From Schistocerca nitens (Eukaryota; Arthropoda; Insecta; Orthoptera; Acrididae), in the NCBI RefSeq assembly GCF_023898315.1, contig NC_064616.1, positions 703,233,389-703,297,388 on the forward strand: DNA of 64,000 nt, in the 5' to 3' direction. Under the pieces are notes generated by a model, which worked only from the letters and a program-made list of their open reading frames with translations, ran no database searches and had not been told where the DNA came from. This document shows positions 43,884 to 54,389 of this stretch, piece by piece. The position numbers and the translations under genes are program-made. The stretch's first letter is position 1. The number at the start of each line of letters is the position of its first letter.

Positions 43884-44080
43884 TCTGGCTCTGAGCACTA
43901 AGGCTCTGAGCACTATGGGACTCAACATCTGAGGTCATCTGTCCCCTAGAACTTCTTAAACCTAACTAACCTAAGGACATCACACACATCCATGCCGGAG
44001 GCAGGATTCGAACCTGCGACCGTAGCAGTCGCGCCGTTCCAGACTGTAGCGCCTAGAACTTCTCGGCCACTCAGGCCGGC
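43884..44080 (-). mobile_element. S1 SINE with a small tail duplication
   Basis: Minus copy. GGCTCTGAGCACTA occurs twice in a row at 43888-43918, where other copies have it once. Target duplication of ten bases with one mismatch, AAAATATGGC (43874-43883) and AAAATCTGGC (44081-44090). Confidence 0.92.
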
Positions 44081-44109
44081 AAAATCTGGCACTTCTGTGT
44101 ATTCAACTA

Positions 44110-44915
44110 CACTGTTGACCATTATAATTACAATAAGATGAAGGCGGCATGCAACAAACGTCAAACTGGTATGAGGTGTACTACGTACTACAGGATTAGA
44201 TATGCAAATGATCAGCATTTCATTGCAGCCGCAACAGGTAGATAAAAGTCGGGCCACAGCGGGTTTTTCAGTCATAAATCGCATTTGAATGGTGGTTGTG
44301 AGAACATCGTGTTATGCCTGTGTTAAAAAATAGAAACGTCTACCATCTCGTATCGGAACTCGATAGTGGCATGATCGTGGCCTGTTGAGACTAATGTTTA
44401 TCGTTCCGAGATGTTACCGCTCACTTTGCTTGGGATACTATTACTGCCACGCGAATATGGAATCGAGGACGGCCACACTCAATAATAAGCAGGATTACAG
44501 CGGCCCCGTGTGACAAGCGAAAGAGAAGTGAGACACTGTGTTCGCACGGCAGTATAGGATCGTACAGCGGCGTCGCGTGCCTTGACTCAGTTTCACGCGC
44601 TTATTTCCTGCAAGACAAGAAACCTCACGGAGAGTGCGACGACGTCTGTAGCATCAGATACTGGCAGTACGGCCACATACAGTGGAAGCAGCATGGAACG
44701 ACGTACGTGTACCTGTCTTTCAAGTTCATTTCGACTCGATGTCCAACAGGGTTAGAATCGTTTTTGCTCCTACTAAATTTGCTGCCCTGTATTGCTCCAT
44801 ATGACATACACATGCAATCCACGTTTTCTTCCTACTATTGACTGCTTATGCACGAAATATAAATTTTTGTTTTTTCGCTATCATTCCGAGTTTGCAGTTT
44901 CATTTGACAGCAGTG
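44110..44915 (+). mobile_element. internally deleted T3 Tc1-like element
   Basis: 806 bp between TA at 44108-44109 and 44916-44917. Left end CACTGTTGACCATTATAATT; the right end, inverted, is CACTGCTGTCAAATGAAACT. The 5' untranslated part (GATATGCAAATGATCAGCAT) matches the inverse of 56400-56540. The coding remnant starts at ATG 44314 with MPVLKNRNVYHLVSELDSG and CLSFRDV, then TATRIWN and RPRVTSEREVRHCVRTAV. It then jumps to a C-terminal piece VEAAWNDVRVPVFQVHFDSM; the catalytic core is absent. Stops occur even in the kept part. Confidence 0.8.
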
Positions 44916-45100
44916 TATATGAAAATAGTTCTAAAGACAGGGTCTTATGTTAGAAAACAACACCAATTACTAATGTGTATAACTAAAATATATATGTAAG
45001 CACGTGTAATGATTATTACCTGCAATAAAAAGTATGGAATTTTTCATTGTGATTATATTTTGGAGCTAGTTTTGTTGCATGCTCATATGTAGGTTAGAAC

Positions 45101-45300
45101 CGGCCGCGGTGGCCGAGCGGTTCTAGGCGCTTCAGTCCGGAACCCCGTGACTGCTACGCTCGCAGGTTCGAATCCTGCCTCGGGCATGGATGTGTGTGAT
45201 GTCCTTAGGTTAAGTAGGTTTAAGTAGTTCTAAGTTGTAGAGGCCTGATGAACTCAGATGTTAAGTTCTATAGAGCTCAGAGCCATATGAACCATTTATA
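45101..45300 (+). mobile_element. S1 SINE, full length
   Basis: CGGCCGCGGTGGCCGAGCGG head, GGTTCGAATCC B-box, tail GAGCCATATGAACCATTTAT. Flanks AGGTTAGAAC and AAGTTAGAGC suggest a short, worn target duplication. Confidence 0.92.
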
Positions 45301-45419
45301 AGTTAGAGCACAAAAGGAGTAGAAGAAATAGATTTCTCAAGTTAAGTAATGTTCACATCATAGAAGTTGGGATTTTTGAGTAATGCTTAAGCAAAGCCAA
45401 TATTCAAATTACGCGAACC

Positions 45420-46769
45420 AGTCATACTTGTGTGACCACGTCGTATGTTCGACGTCAATGTGCAGTAACCACTCACAGATGGCAGCACTAGCAATGGAGG
45501 GTGTATAAAGCGTATCTGGTCGATACGACAACAGTGCAGTCGTTGTCCGAATAGGGCATCGGAGCGATTAATCTGACGTCCAAAAGGCCATGATCACTGG
45601 ATTTCGGGCCAAAGGTAGAAACATTTCTGATACGGCTAAGTTTTTAAAGTGTTCGCGAGCCGCCGTGGTTTAAGTATACTGTGTATGGCAAAATGGCGCT
45701 ATCTAAAACCGGCGGCGAGGCAGCTTGGTGCACCTTGGGCCATAGACGGCAGGGGTGAACGACGGCTGTGGATACGTGTACGGGAGAGTAGACGTACAAA
45801 TATTGACCAACTGACCAGCAGATGAACCAACAGGCTACCAACCGTGTCTCCCCAACGTTGCTGCGAGTGGGCCTCTGCAGTAGGCGGCTCGTTCGTGCAC
45901 CCACGCTGACTGCTTTTCATCGGCGACAAAGCCTGGAATTTGCACGCCAGTAACGCAATTGGACGTCCGCTGACTGGCGACAGGTAGCCTTTACAGGTGA
46001 ATCACGTTGTATGCCCCATAGGACAGATGACTGTTGGGGTGTGTAGCGTGAATCGCCTGAAAGCAAAGAATCCTGGCCGGAGCAGAGAGCGTTATTGTCT
46101 GGGGAAGGTTTTCGTGGCATCCCCTAGGTGATCTCGACATTCTGAAGCCGGCCGTGTTGGCTGAGCGATTCTAGGCGCTACATTCTGGAACCGCGCGACC
46201 GCTACGGTCGTAGGTTCGAATCCTGCCTCGGGCATGGATATGTGTGATGTCCTTAGGTTAGTTAGGTTTAAGTAGTTCTAAGTTCTAGGGGACTGATGAC
46301 CTCAGAAGTTAAGTCCCATAGTGCTCAGAGCCATTTGAACCATTTTTGACATTCTGAAAGGAATAGTGAATCAACACAAGTAGGCATATATCCTTGGGGA
46401 CAATGTCCACCCCTACATGCAGTTTGTTTTTCCTCGTAGGACAGTATCTACCAGCAGGCCAATGTAACGTATCACACAGTTCGCTATGTACGTGCGTGGT
46501 ACGTTAAACACCAGTATGACTTTACCGTACTCCCCTGGCCACCAGACTGTCAAGAATTTGTCGGTTCACCTCGAGCGGGCAGGTTGCGCCATGGATTCTC
46601 GACCGAAAAACAGCGCAGCTGCCCACGGCACTGGAGTCACCATGGCACCTTATCCCTGTTGATACCTTTCTGAACCTCACTGACCCTCTACCTGCACGTC
46701 TCGCAGCGGCCCACTCTGCAAAAGGTGGTTATTCAGGCTTTTGACATTTAGTGACATTAATGTGACTTA
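45420..46769 (+). mobile_element. full-length decayed Tc1-like transposon carrying an S1 SINE
   Basis: Left end near GTCATACTTGTGTGACC and right end near GACATTAATGTGAC form diverged terminal repeats. The coding remnant includes ERSD and SDVQKAMITGFRAKGRNISD at the start (45562 on), ERRLWI-type linker pieces, the DESR motif decayed near 46005, YQQANVTYHTVR (second Asp changed) near 46450 and DFTVLPWPPD near 46520. The C-terminal LPARLAAAHSAKGGYSGF can be followed across a frame change to 46742. Many breaks. Confidence 0.83.
46147..46347 (+). mobile_element. S1 SINE inside a Tc1-like fossil
   Basis: Full length, GCCGGCCGTGTTGGCTGAGC to GAGCCATTTGAACCATTTTT. Perfect 11-base target duplication GACATTCTGAA at 46136-46146 and 46348-46358. 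Confidence 0.95.
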
Positions 46770-46971
46770 ACAGTTTAAAATATATTACTTTGGATATCGC
46801 GTTGTAAAGAGGACAAACATAGCTCCTAGTTGTGACACAACATGTGCTAACATTACAACGTTGTAGTAGCTGAATTGCAAAGTGCGAATGCCAGTAATAA
46901 CTTTGAGAATATTTCTGCCTCACGACTGTGCCGCAGTATGTATCACCATAAACACTGTAGTTATTAATTTT

Positions 46972-47297
46972 GTTCCTAAACTAAACTAAACTAAACCCCT
47001 TGCGCACAGGCCAGGAAGACCCAAAGGTACCGACTAGCCGCCGTGTCAACCTCTGGCCACAGGCGTCACTGGATGCGGATATGGAGGGGCATGTGGTCAG
47101 CACACCGCTCTCCCGGCTGTATGTCAGTTTCGGAGACCTGAGCTCCTGTTTGCCTCACAAGGGCTGAAAGCAACCCGCTAGCCAACAGCGCTCGGCAGAC
47201 CGAATGTTCACCCATCCAAGTTCTAGCCCAGCCCGACAGCGCTTAACTTCGGTGATCTGACGGGAACCGGTGTTATCGCTGCGGCAAGGCCGTTGGC
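46972..47297 (-). mobile_element. 5S rRNA-derived SINE
   Basis: Read on the minus strand it starts at 47297 with GCCAACGGCCTTGCCGCAGC and continues GATCACCGAAGTTAAGCGCT and CTTGGATGGGTGAACATTCG, which track the arthropod 5S rRNA over its whole length of about 117 bases, including the internal promoter. A body of about 190 bases follows, and the tail is (TTTAG)n at 46979-46996. A short AATTTT flank on both sides may be the target duplication. A retroposed SINE, not a 5S gene: it has many substitutions and a fused body. Confidence 0.88.
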
Positions 47298-47305
47298 AAT
47301 TTTTC

Positions 47306-47880
47306 TCACGCTGATGTTATATGTAAGCGCGTTTCCGTTAACACTAATATAGACCCGTTAAATTTTTTTCACCTGTGCGTATACACGTAAGCAAATTAAA
47401 CATTTCTCATTGTAAATGGTTTGTTAAATTGTATCGCGATAAGATTTTGCCTAGACAATCTGTACAGATTTATATGGACTCTGTAGATATGATAAATCAC
47501 ATCAGGGATCAGCTTCACTCCGTGTTTTTCTTATGTAATCACATAGTTCTGTGTAACATTTTATTTGCGGGATGATATCTAAATAATGAGCAGTATAGCA
47601 TCAGTAACGTGGAAGTAGTAAAGCCACATACTGTCAAGTGGCTTGCGGAGTATTCACGTAAATGTAGAAACCTTAAATGATTTATAGGAAACATACAAAA
47701 TCGTGGGTATGATGGAATGTGACTAACATGTCAGGAGCGCTAACACGCTGTACTTGTACGAAGTGGGAGTAAGGTTAGATTTCAACGTCTCTTTGAGAGC
47801 GAGAGTACTAGAAACGGAGAGAAATATCAATTATAAATTGGTGACGGGAAGTATGATTCATTTCAGCATTCCCACAAATG
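47306..47880. other. no gene recognised; short dispersed-repeat piece
   Basis: GTGGCTTGCGGAGTATTCAC at 47639 is the inverse partner of the repeat phrase at 20698, as found at the end of a common grasshopper retroelement. Otherwise nothing seen. Confidence 0.45.
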
Positions 47881-47893
47881 TATTCAACACAAC

Positions 47894-48135
47894 GTTCGCC
47901 CCCGGTAGCTAAGTGGTCGGCGCGACAGAATGTCAATCTTAAAGACCCGGGTTCGATTCCCGACTGGTTCGGAGATTTTCTCCGCTCAGGAACAGGGTGT
48001 TGTGTTATCCTAATCATCGTCATTTCATCCCCATCGACGCGCAACTCGCCGAAATGGCGTCAAATCAAAAGACTTGTACCCGGCGAACGGTCTACCCGAT
48101 GGGAGGCCCTAGTCACACGAGATTTGCATTTTTTT
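47894..48135 (+). mobile_element. S2 SINE, full length
   Basis: GTTCGCCCCCGGTAGCTAAG head (A-box GGTAGCTAAGTGG), B-box GGGTTCGATTCCC, body GCCGAAATGGCGTCAAATC, T-rich end. Perfect 13-base target duplication TATTCAACACAAC at 47881-47893 and 48136-48148. Confidence 0.95.
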
Positions 48136-48251
48136 TATTCAACACAACATTGGGAAATGTAAATCAGAATGCCTCGCGGGAGTTTTAATTTTGTTCATCA
48201 AGAATCGACGTCAAATACCTCACAGGTAAGTGTTGGCATTATTTGAGTTGG

Positions 48252-48452
48252 TTCAATTTCATGGAATATCTCCGACGTGCCGCTGAGCTGTAAGAGCGCC
48301 ACGCACGACAACCGAAGGGGTCCTGCTATAAAACGAAATGGCATCCCAGACCACAAAGCCTGGTTATCGGGTCGTATAGCGGGCGACAGTCGGGTTGGTA
48401 TACCGCTACGGCCTGGTGGATATCCAGACTCGTCTTCGGCCTCGAATCTCAT
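48252..48452 (-). pseudogene. Tc1-like piece inverted against its neighbour
   Basis: On the minus strand it reads RYTNPTVARYTTR, GFVVWDAISFYSRTPSVVV and RGALTAQRHVGDI, the stretch between the first and second catalytic Asp. The same stretch occurs on the plus strand at about 48540-48720, so the two form a fold-back. It joins the plus-strand copy near 48452. Confidence 0.8.
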
Positions 48453-49010
48453 GGACTGGAGTGGAACTGTCTTCAGTGATGAACCCCGCTTCGAACTAAT
48501 CCCCGATAACCAGTGAACACGTGTCTGGAGAGGCGCCTACCAGCAGTGGGATACCAATCTACCTGTCGCCCGTCATACGGCTCGACAGCCAGGAGTGATG
48601 GTCTAGGGTGCCATTTCGTTTCACCGCAAGACCCCTTTGGTTGTCATCCGCGGCACCCTTACAGCACGGCGGTACGTCGACGATATTCTACGACCCGGTT
48701 TTTACTCTCCATTGCAAGCCATCCTGGGCTAACACTTCAGCAAGATAACGCCCGCCCCCATACAGCGAGTGTTTCTTCTGCTTTCGAAATCCTACCTTGG
48801 CCAGCAAGATGATCGTATCATTCCCCAATTGAGAATGTTTGGAGTACTATTACCAGTGTCCTCCAACCAGCTCGGGCTTTTGACGATCTAACGTGCAAAT
48901 TGGACAGAATTTGACACGCTACATTTCAGAAGGACATCAAATAACTCCGTTAATGAATGCCAAATCGAATAACTGCTTGCATCAGGGGCAGAGGTGGACC
49001 AGCGCGTTAG
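48453..49010 (+). pseudogene. Tc1-like transposase, C-terminal two thirds, degenerate
   Basis: DWSGTVFSDEPRFELIPDNQ with the first catalytic Asp, then RHTARQPGVMV, GAISFHRKTPLVVIRGTLTA and RRYVDDILRPG. In a shifted frame LQQDNARPHTASVSSAFEI (second Asp) and LPWPAR, then SFPN.ENVWSTI with the Glu after the expected SPDLSPIE has decayed. About six breaks. The N-terminus is missing; an inverted duplicate piece lies there instead. Confidence 0.85.
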
Positions 49011-49369
49011 TGACTTGCTTATTTGGCGAAGCTCTTTCTCTTGAATCAATCATTTGATTTTTATGAAATTGTAATAATTTTTTCGTCTGTACATGTACTT
49101 TTTTCTGTCTTGGAGCTTACATCTAGTACCACAGTTGCTCATTTTGAAACTGAAGTCTCGTTTGATCCAGACATCGTGGATGCGATTGCCTATCATGAGT
49201 TTCAGCAGCTGATCGTCAAATTATAAGTCAGCCCTTAAAAATGGCCCAGTGGTCATTTTGGAGGGCTGTAGTTGGTACTGAAGTAGTACCAGACGGTCAT
49301 GTATCTTGGCACCGTTGATGTAAGTGCCGGCAGTGAAACGGTGTACATCCGCCAGCTGATACTATCGAA
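49011..49369. other. no gene recognised
   Basis: 3' flank of one Tc1 fossil and 5' flank of the next. Nothing else seen. Confidence 0.45.
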
Positions 49370-50300
49370 TCAGCACATTACGGTATGTCGACGCAAAAGC
49401 GTGACAGAATGCATCGACGTGAATGCGTGACAGAATGGCAGAAGGGAACAACCGAGTTTGCACGTGCCCATGACCACGCCGTCAATGACGTTGCCCGGTT
49501 TGTTGGTGTGTCAATGTGGAATGTCCAACATGTCTACCGGGAATAGCTTACCAGTCGCTGCCATGTAACACAGGCAAGATTCTAACCTGCAGCAATCAGC
49601 GGCGAGTGTCACGCCGTGCTAACAACTAGTTTCAAACCAAACAGAAACTGCTGTTGTCAGTGAATGCAGGCCCACCTCGAACAGCTTCCGACGGAACATG
49701 GCGAAGCGACCTGCACGTACTGAACATCTGGAGTCAAGTATCTAGCAAAATGTCGATGCCCACTGCGACACGTAGAGCTGCACGTCTTCAAGCCAAACAA
49801 CAGAGAAAATGAGTGCTCCGAGGGTCCAAAAAGGCGTGTAACCAGCTGCGTGTGTAGAAGGTAGTCATGCTGGAGGCGGTTAAGTGACGTTTTGGGAGTG
49901 TTCAGGTTACCGTGAACGTGAACCAGGATGTGTATTTCAACATTCTCGCTGACCAACCGTTGCCCTTTCTTCTACATGGTCATGACGAATATACTGTGGA
50001 TATTCACATGTTCCGATATGACAACGGCTTCAACTGACCTGCTGAGTCAACCGATCTTAAGCCCAGTGAAAGTATCGGGCACTATTTGAAACAGTGAATT
50101 AAACGTATCTATCAGCACCCCCGGAATTTCACAGTTCTACGAGATCTAATCATCAACGAGTGGTTTTAGCTGGATCCGGCATACATGAATATATTCCTTG
50201 ACACCCTCTCCGAATTGCGGCCATTATCAAAGCTATATGCAGTGTTAGGTTGTATTAGAATGATGTGCCCTGGATGTAACCAATTCTTTTTGCAGTGTGA
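49370..50300 (+). pseudogene. Tc1-like transposon fossil, internally deleted
   Basis: RRECVTEWQKGTTEFARAHD and DVARFVGVSMWNVQHVYREW form the N-terminal helix-turn-helix; SGECHAVLTTSFKPNRNCC-type sequence and TASDETWRSDLHVLNIWSQV hold the second helix. The first Asp region is deleted. DVYFNILADQPLPFL, MFRYDNGFN (second Asp retained as YDN) and PSESIGHYLKQ follow. About eight breaks. The end near TTTTTGCAGTGTGAT (50303) may be the terminal repeat. Confidence 0.75.
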
Positions 50301-50970
50301 TCATTTAGGAGCGCATTTCCAGACTGTACGTAAAATCTTCAAGTAGTTTTACCTCTAAATCATACACTTTGTTTCCTCTTGTGTAGGCCTTCAGAGAGCC
50401 ACATGCCGATTTCAGTTCTTCGCACTGTGACGTCTTCTCTTCCTCTCTCTCCGGCATCCTTAGCCCTTTCAGTGGGGTACTTTTTCTTCTCCTCCGTCCA
50501 TTTTGAACCTCTAGTGTTTTTCATCTTGCTTTGGAATCCACCCGTATGTAGAATTTATTATAAAATCGTCACTGTCTGTTGCTTCTTCTTCTGTTTGTAA
50601 ATCTTTCATGACATCTTGAATCCGGATTGTAGTTGACTCCTTTTGCCGAAAATATTTGAGGGTCTGTTAAGTTCAATAATTTTAGAACGATGTAACAACA
50701 TAAGGGCTAAAACTTCATCCCACAATTAAGATAGTATTTTGTGCGTCACAACTACAAAAAAGCCAATAAATCTTTTTTTCTTGTCTTTAAAGTATTCTTA
50801 AACTTTGGTAGTAGATTGTATCCACCTGGTGATAAAATTAAAATCTTCGTTAAAATATTTCCTGAGGGTTTATAACTTCATGTTGGTACATCAGCGTGGT
50901 TTTACATCATATGACATTGCCGTAAGACAGCAGAATACTTCAATAAAAATGAATTGATCGTGTAGCATTC
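50301..50970. other. no gene recognised
   Basis: AT-rich spacer; a 73-residue open frame at 50379 is hydrophobic and unsupported. Confidence 0.5.
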
Positions 50971-51180
50971 TTGGCTGGGAGACCCCATCCGGGGAAGTTT
51001 GGCCCCTGGGTTGCAAGTTTTATTTCAGGCGACGTCACACTGGGCGACTTGCGCGTCGGTGATTATGAGACGATGCTGAAGACAACACAACACACCGTCC
51101 AGGAGCAGAGAAAATCTCCAACCCGGCCGGGAATCGAAGCCGGGCCAACTACATGTAACCAGTCAGCTAAATTGGCGGAC
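50971..51180 (-). mobile_element. S2-type SINE variant
   Basis: Left part TTGGCTGGGAGACCCCATCC and GGCCCCTGGGTTGCAAG is the 3' body; right part CAACCCGGCCGGGAATCGAA is the inverse B-box (GATTCCCGG) and CCAGTCAGCTAAATTGG the inverse A-box. The tail differs from 14928 and 47894. Target duplication not clear. Confidence 0.85.
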
Positions 51181-52572
51181 AATACTTCAGCTTTCTGTGT
51201 ACATTACATGACGTTAAAGGTTAATTAGGTAGCCTATAATGGTTTTGACCTGCTCGTCGAACAGTTACTAACAGAGAAATTATGAGTAATTTAATTAGAT
51301 TTGTCACCTAGCGTGGAAAGGACTGTTTAGCCTTTCCGGTAGCTGAGATGAGCTGAAAAAAGTTCTCCAGAAATAAATAGTTTTATGAATTTTCTGTAAG
51401 AAAATACCTTTTTTCTATGCAACTAAGGAAGACTATGAAACCTGAAAATCAGCCAAAGGTTGTTAAGAAAGTTGCAAAAACTCATTCATTGAGTAACTGC
51501 AATCGCTAACTATCACGGAGAACATCCCGATCGCGCCACTGTGTACTGCTAGGGACTGCAGAAGCAATCTATCTGCCGCGATATCCCCTGGGAAAGGATT
51601 GGGCACACAGCCCCACACGGCTTCCAGTTAACATAAAAGGGTCGTTAATCGGAGAGCGGTAGGGGTGAGAGTGTCAGGCCGCGTCTCGTGTAAACACAGC
51701 GGTGGCTTTGCGCCGCGGCCTGCACTTTGATCAAGTAAGGACGCGTTCATTCATTTGCCGACTACCGTGGCCTCAAAACGTCGAGACGGCGCGTAATAAT
51801 CAACACTTGATAAGCGATTGCTCCCAGGGAGGGGTGCCAAGTCACCGGAAGTCTTTAGTCTCTATTAGCATGGAGGCTCTGTGCCTCTCCGCAGTTGAGC
51901 TCTTTGGCTCGCTGTAACGTACGTTCCGCCCCTTCATACAATACGACCTGCTAGGCACTCCAAGAATTCCGCTTCCTTTCGGGGAATACTCAGAGACTTT
52001 TAACCTATCTTTCTAATCCTGAAATACCCGTTTTCGTTACGAAATCTTTCATGAAGTGCTGCAAGCCGACATGTATCTTACATGCAACAAACAATTGGTA
52101 CTTTTAGGCTGCGTTTCTTCGGTCGACAGTAATTTTTTTTTAAAATGAAGAAACGTTCAAATATTTTGTGAAATGATTTGTATGAAAGTAAGAAATAAAA
52201 TAGACTGGAGAATCATTCGATGCGCCTTTGAATGATGCTTGAAATTACGTCCAGATGCCGACTGAGAATATAAAGTTCAATGTTTAATTTAGAATCTTAG
52301 AATTTTAAAGTGTTGTCGGGGATATTTGTCTGGTGGATTAAGTAGACCGTACAGTCTGCAGTTGTGACACATCATTCAAAGGCACGAAAAATGTTTCTCT
52401 AATCAGTTTTATTTCTTACGTTTAGGCAAATCATTTCATGAAACACTTGCCCTATTTTTCAAAACAAATTATTTCAAACTTTTTGGAGCTTAAATATTAG
52501 GCCACTGTAACTGTTTATGCAGAATTTTTCGACACTCCATTTACAAAGCTAGCAGCCGCTGCCCACGAAATA
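51181..52572. other. no gene recognised; GC-rich block inside
   Basis: 51500-51950 is GC-rich (GTGTCAGGCCGCGTCTCGTG, CGCCGCGGCCTGCACTTTG), unlike its AT-rich flanks. The 71-residue open frame within it has no known domain. The rest is AT-rich with nothing seen. Confidence 0.4.
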
Positions 52573-52884
52573 TTTCAATTTTGCCGTAAATTATTAGTTA
52601 AGTTTTTGTTAATTACCCTGATTACCTTCAAGCAATCAAATCTGTTTTGCGAAACTAGACCTCACACTGGTCAATCTGATACCCCGTTTAGCCATTCCCA
52701 TTCTTTGTTTGGCTGCTAAAATTCGGACCAAAATTTTCCCTAAATTATTAATTAAATTTTCCTTAATTCCCCTGATTACTTTCAACCGATTAAATCTTTC
52801 TTTGCCAACGAAATCTCACGCTGGTTAGTTAAATACTCGATTTGCCTATTTTCTACTCTTTGTTTGCTTGTGAAAATTCGGAGT
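52573..52884. repeat. two diverged tandem units of about 155 bp
   Basis: Unit 1 about 52573-52728, unit 2 about 52729-52884. Shared ordered phrases: TAAATTATTA, TTAATT, CCTGATTAC, TTCAA, AAATCT, TTGTTTG and AAAATTCGGA. Roughly 75 percent identical by eye. No family recognised. Confidence 0.75.
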
Positions 52885-53439
52885 ACAACCCAGTGAGTAA
52901 TTTCTATGGAGTCTTATTTTCATTCAAAATCAAACATTTCACACGTCGCAACCATATTTGTGCGTATAGTTGGGTCCCTAACAATAAAAAGTTATTCGCG
53001 AGAGGAACTCAAATTTCAAACTAGTAACACACTTAGAAATACAGTTTGTTCAGTTTGAGGCGATTTTTCTTTATGATAGCTCAGTTATTGTATCCGTGTT
53101 TGCTTCAACAATAAATGTGTTTTGAAAAGATTCTGCCGTAAATATAAGAAAACAATAATACAGTGCATATTTAGGAATATAGTCCATACGTTCTTAAAAA
53201 CGCGCAAACTACAAAAATTGCAAATGATACATTATAAGGAAATATGAGCTGCACTTCAGATCACACACAGCGGCATTAACATTATGCCCCTTACCTGGTT
53301 AAAGTTAGCTGGCGTGTGTGTATGATAGTGCACGGCCAAGACAACAATACTTCTCTCAGCACGTGCGCTAGTCGCGTGGGCCCACTGACACCCTGCACAG
53401 CGTTGATTAGAGCCCTCCTCAAAGCAACGATTCCAAATT
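52885..53439. other. no gene recognised
   Basis: AT-rich flank left of the Penelope-like fossil; nothing seen. Confidence 0.5.
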
Positions 53440-54389
53440 CAAGAAATGTTTTCGCCACAGCGAATACTGATATTCTTCACGGGTTTGCAGCCGGATCATG
53501 TCGTCGTCCAGACTCAATATTTCGGCGGACCAGCTAGCCGCCATCTTCAGATGAGTTAATGCTCGTGCTCTGCCTCGCCGGCACTGAATTCCTGCTACAA
53601 CGACGGAAACCTTTATACACCACGGAAAGAGCACCGCGCGTGCGCGAGTTGATGGGCAGCGCCTCCTGGCGGCAAGTAGACACGCGGCGCGCCGGTAGAA
53701 GAAGACGGCAATAACGATAAATCGCAACAGCACTAGTTAGAAGAATCCAGTGATCGAAAAGGAGACCGTTGTTGTTTAATGTCGGACAAAATCAGATTCC
53801 ATACCTTACTTACCTTTATATCTATGCATAATATTACTTGATAATCTAATTTCAATGGATTCTTTAAGAACACATTCTCAATAGCGAGAAGCAGGAGAAA
53901 TCAATTGTGTCTTGTCATGCATCATCCTGTGTCCTTCGTTAGGGCAGTGTTCCGCCACTGCCGACTTCTCAGGCTCGAACAACTGAGTGTGCCGATGAAG
54001 TTCCACACAACGGTCCTGAAATAGTTTGACCAATATACTTCTTTCCACAGTGACACGGAATTTCATAAACCCCTGGCTTCCTCAAGCCTAAATTATCTTT
54101 AACTAAGCCAAAAAGGGTTCTAGTCTTGGTCACCGGCGTAAAAACACTTTTAATATTATATTTCCTTAAAATTCTTGAAATTTTGGATGATATACTTCCC
54201 GCAAAGGGTAAATAAGCTACAGCTTCAAAAGTATCCTCTATTGGCTCGTGTAACGGACCAAACTGAAGAGCACGGCATGTTTATTGTTCGGCATATCCAT
54301 TCTGTTTAAAAACAATCTTCAAATGATCAAGTTCTTCTTTCAAATGTTCCTCGTCAGAAATGACATAAGCTCTTTTCACCAGAGTCCGC

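Noticed and set aside
47181-47297. 5S rRNA gene on the minus strand
   Set aside because: Many substitutions and direct fusion to a SINE body with a simple-repeat tail; better explained as a 5S-derived SINE.
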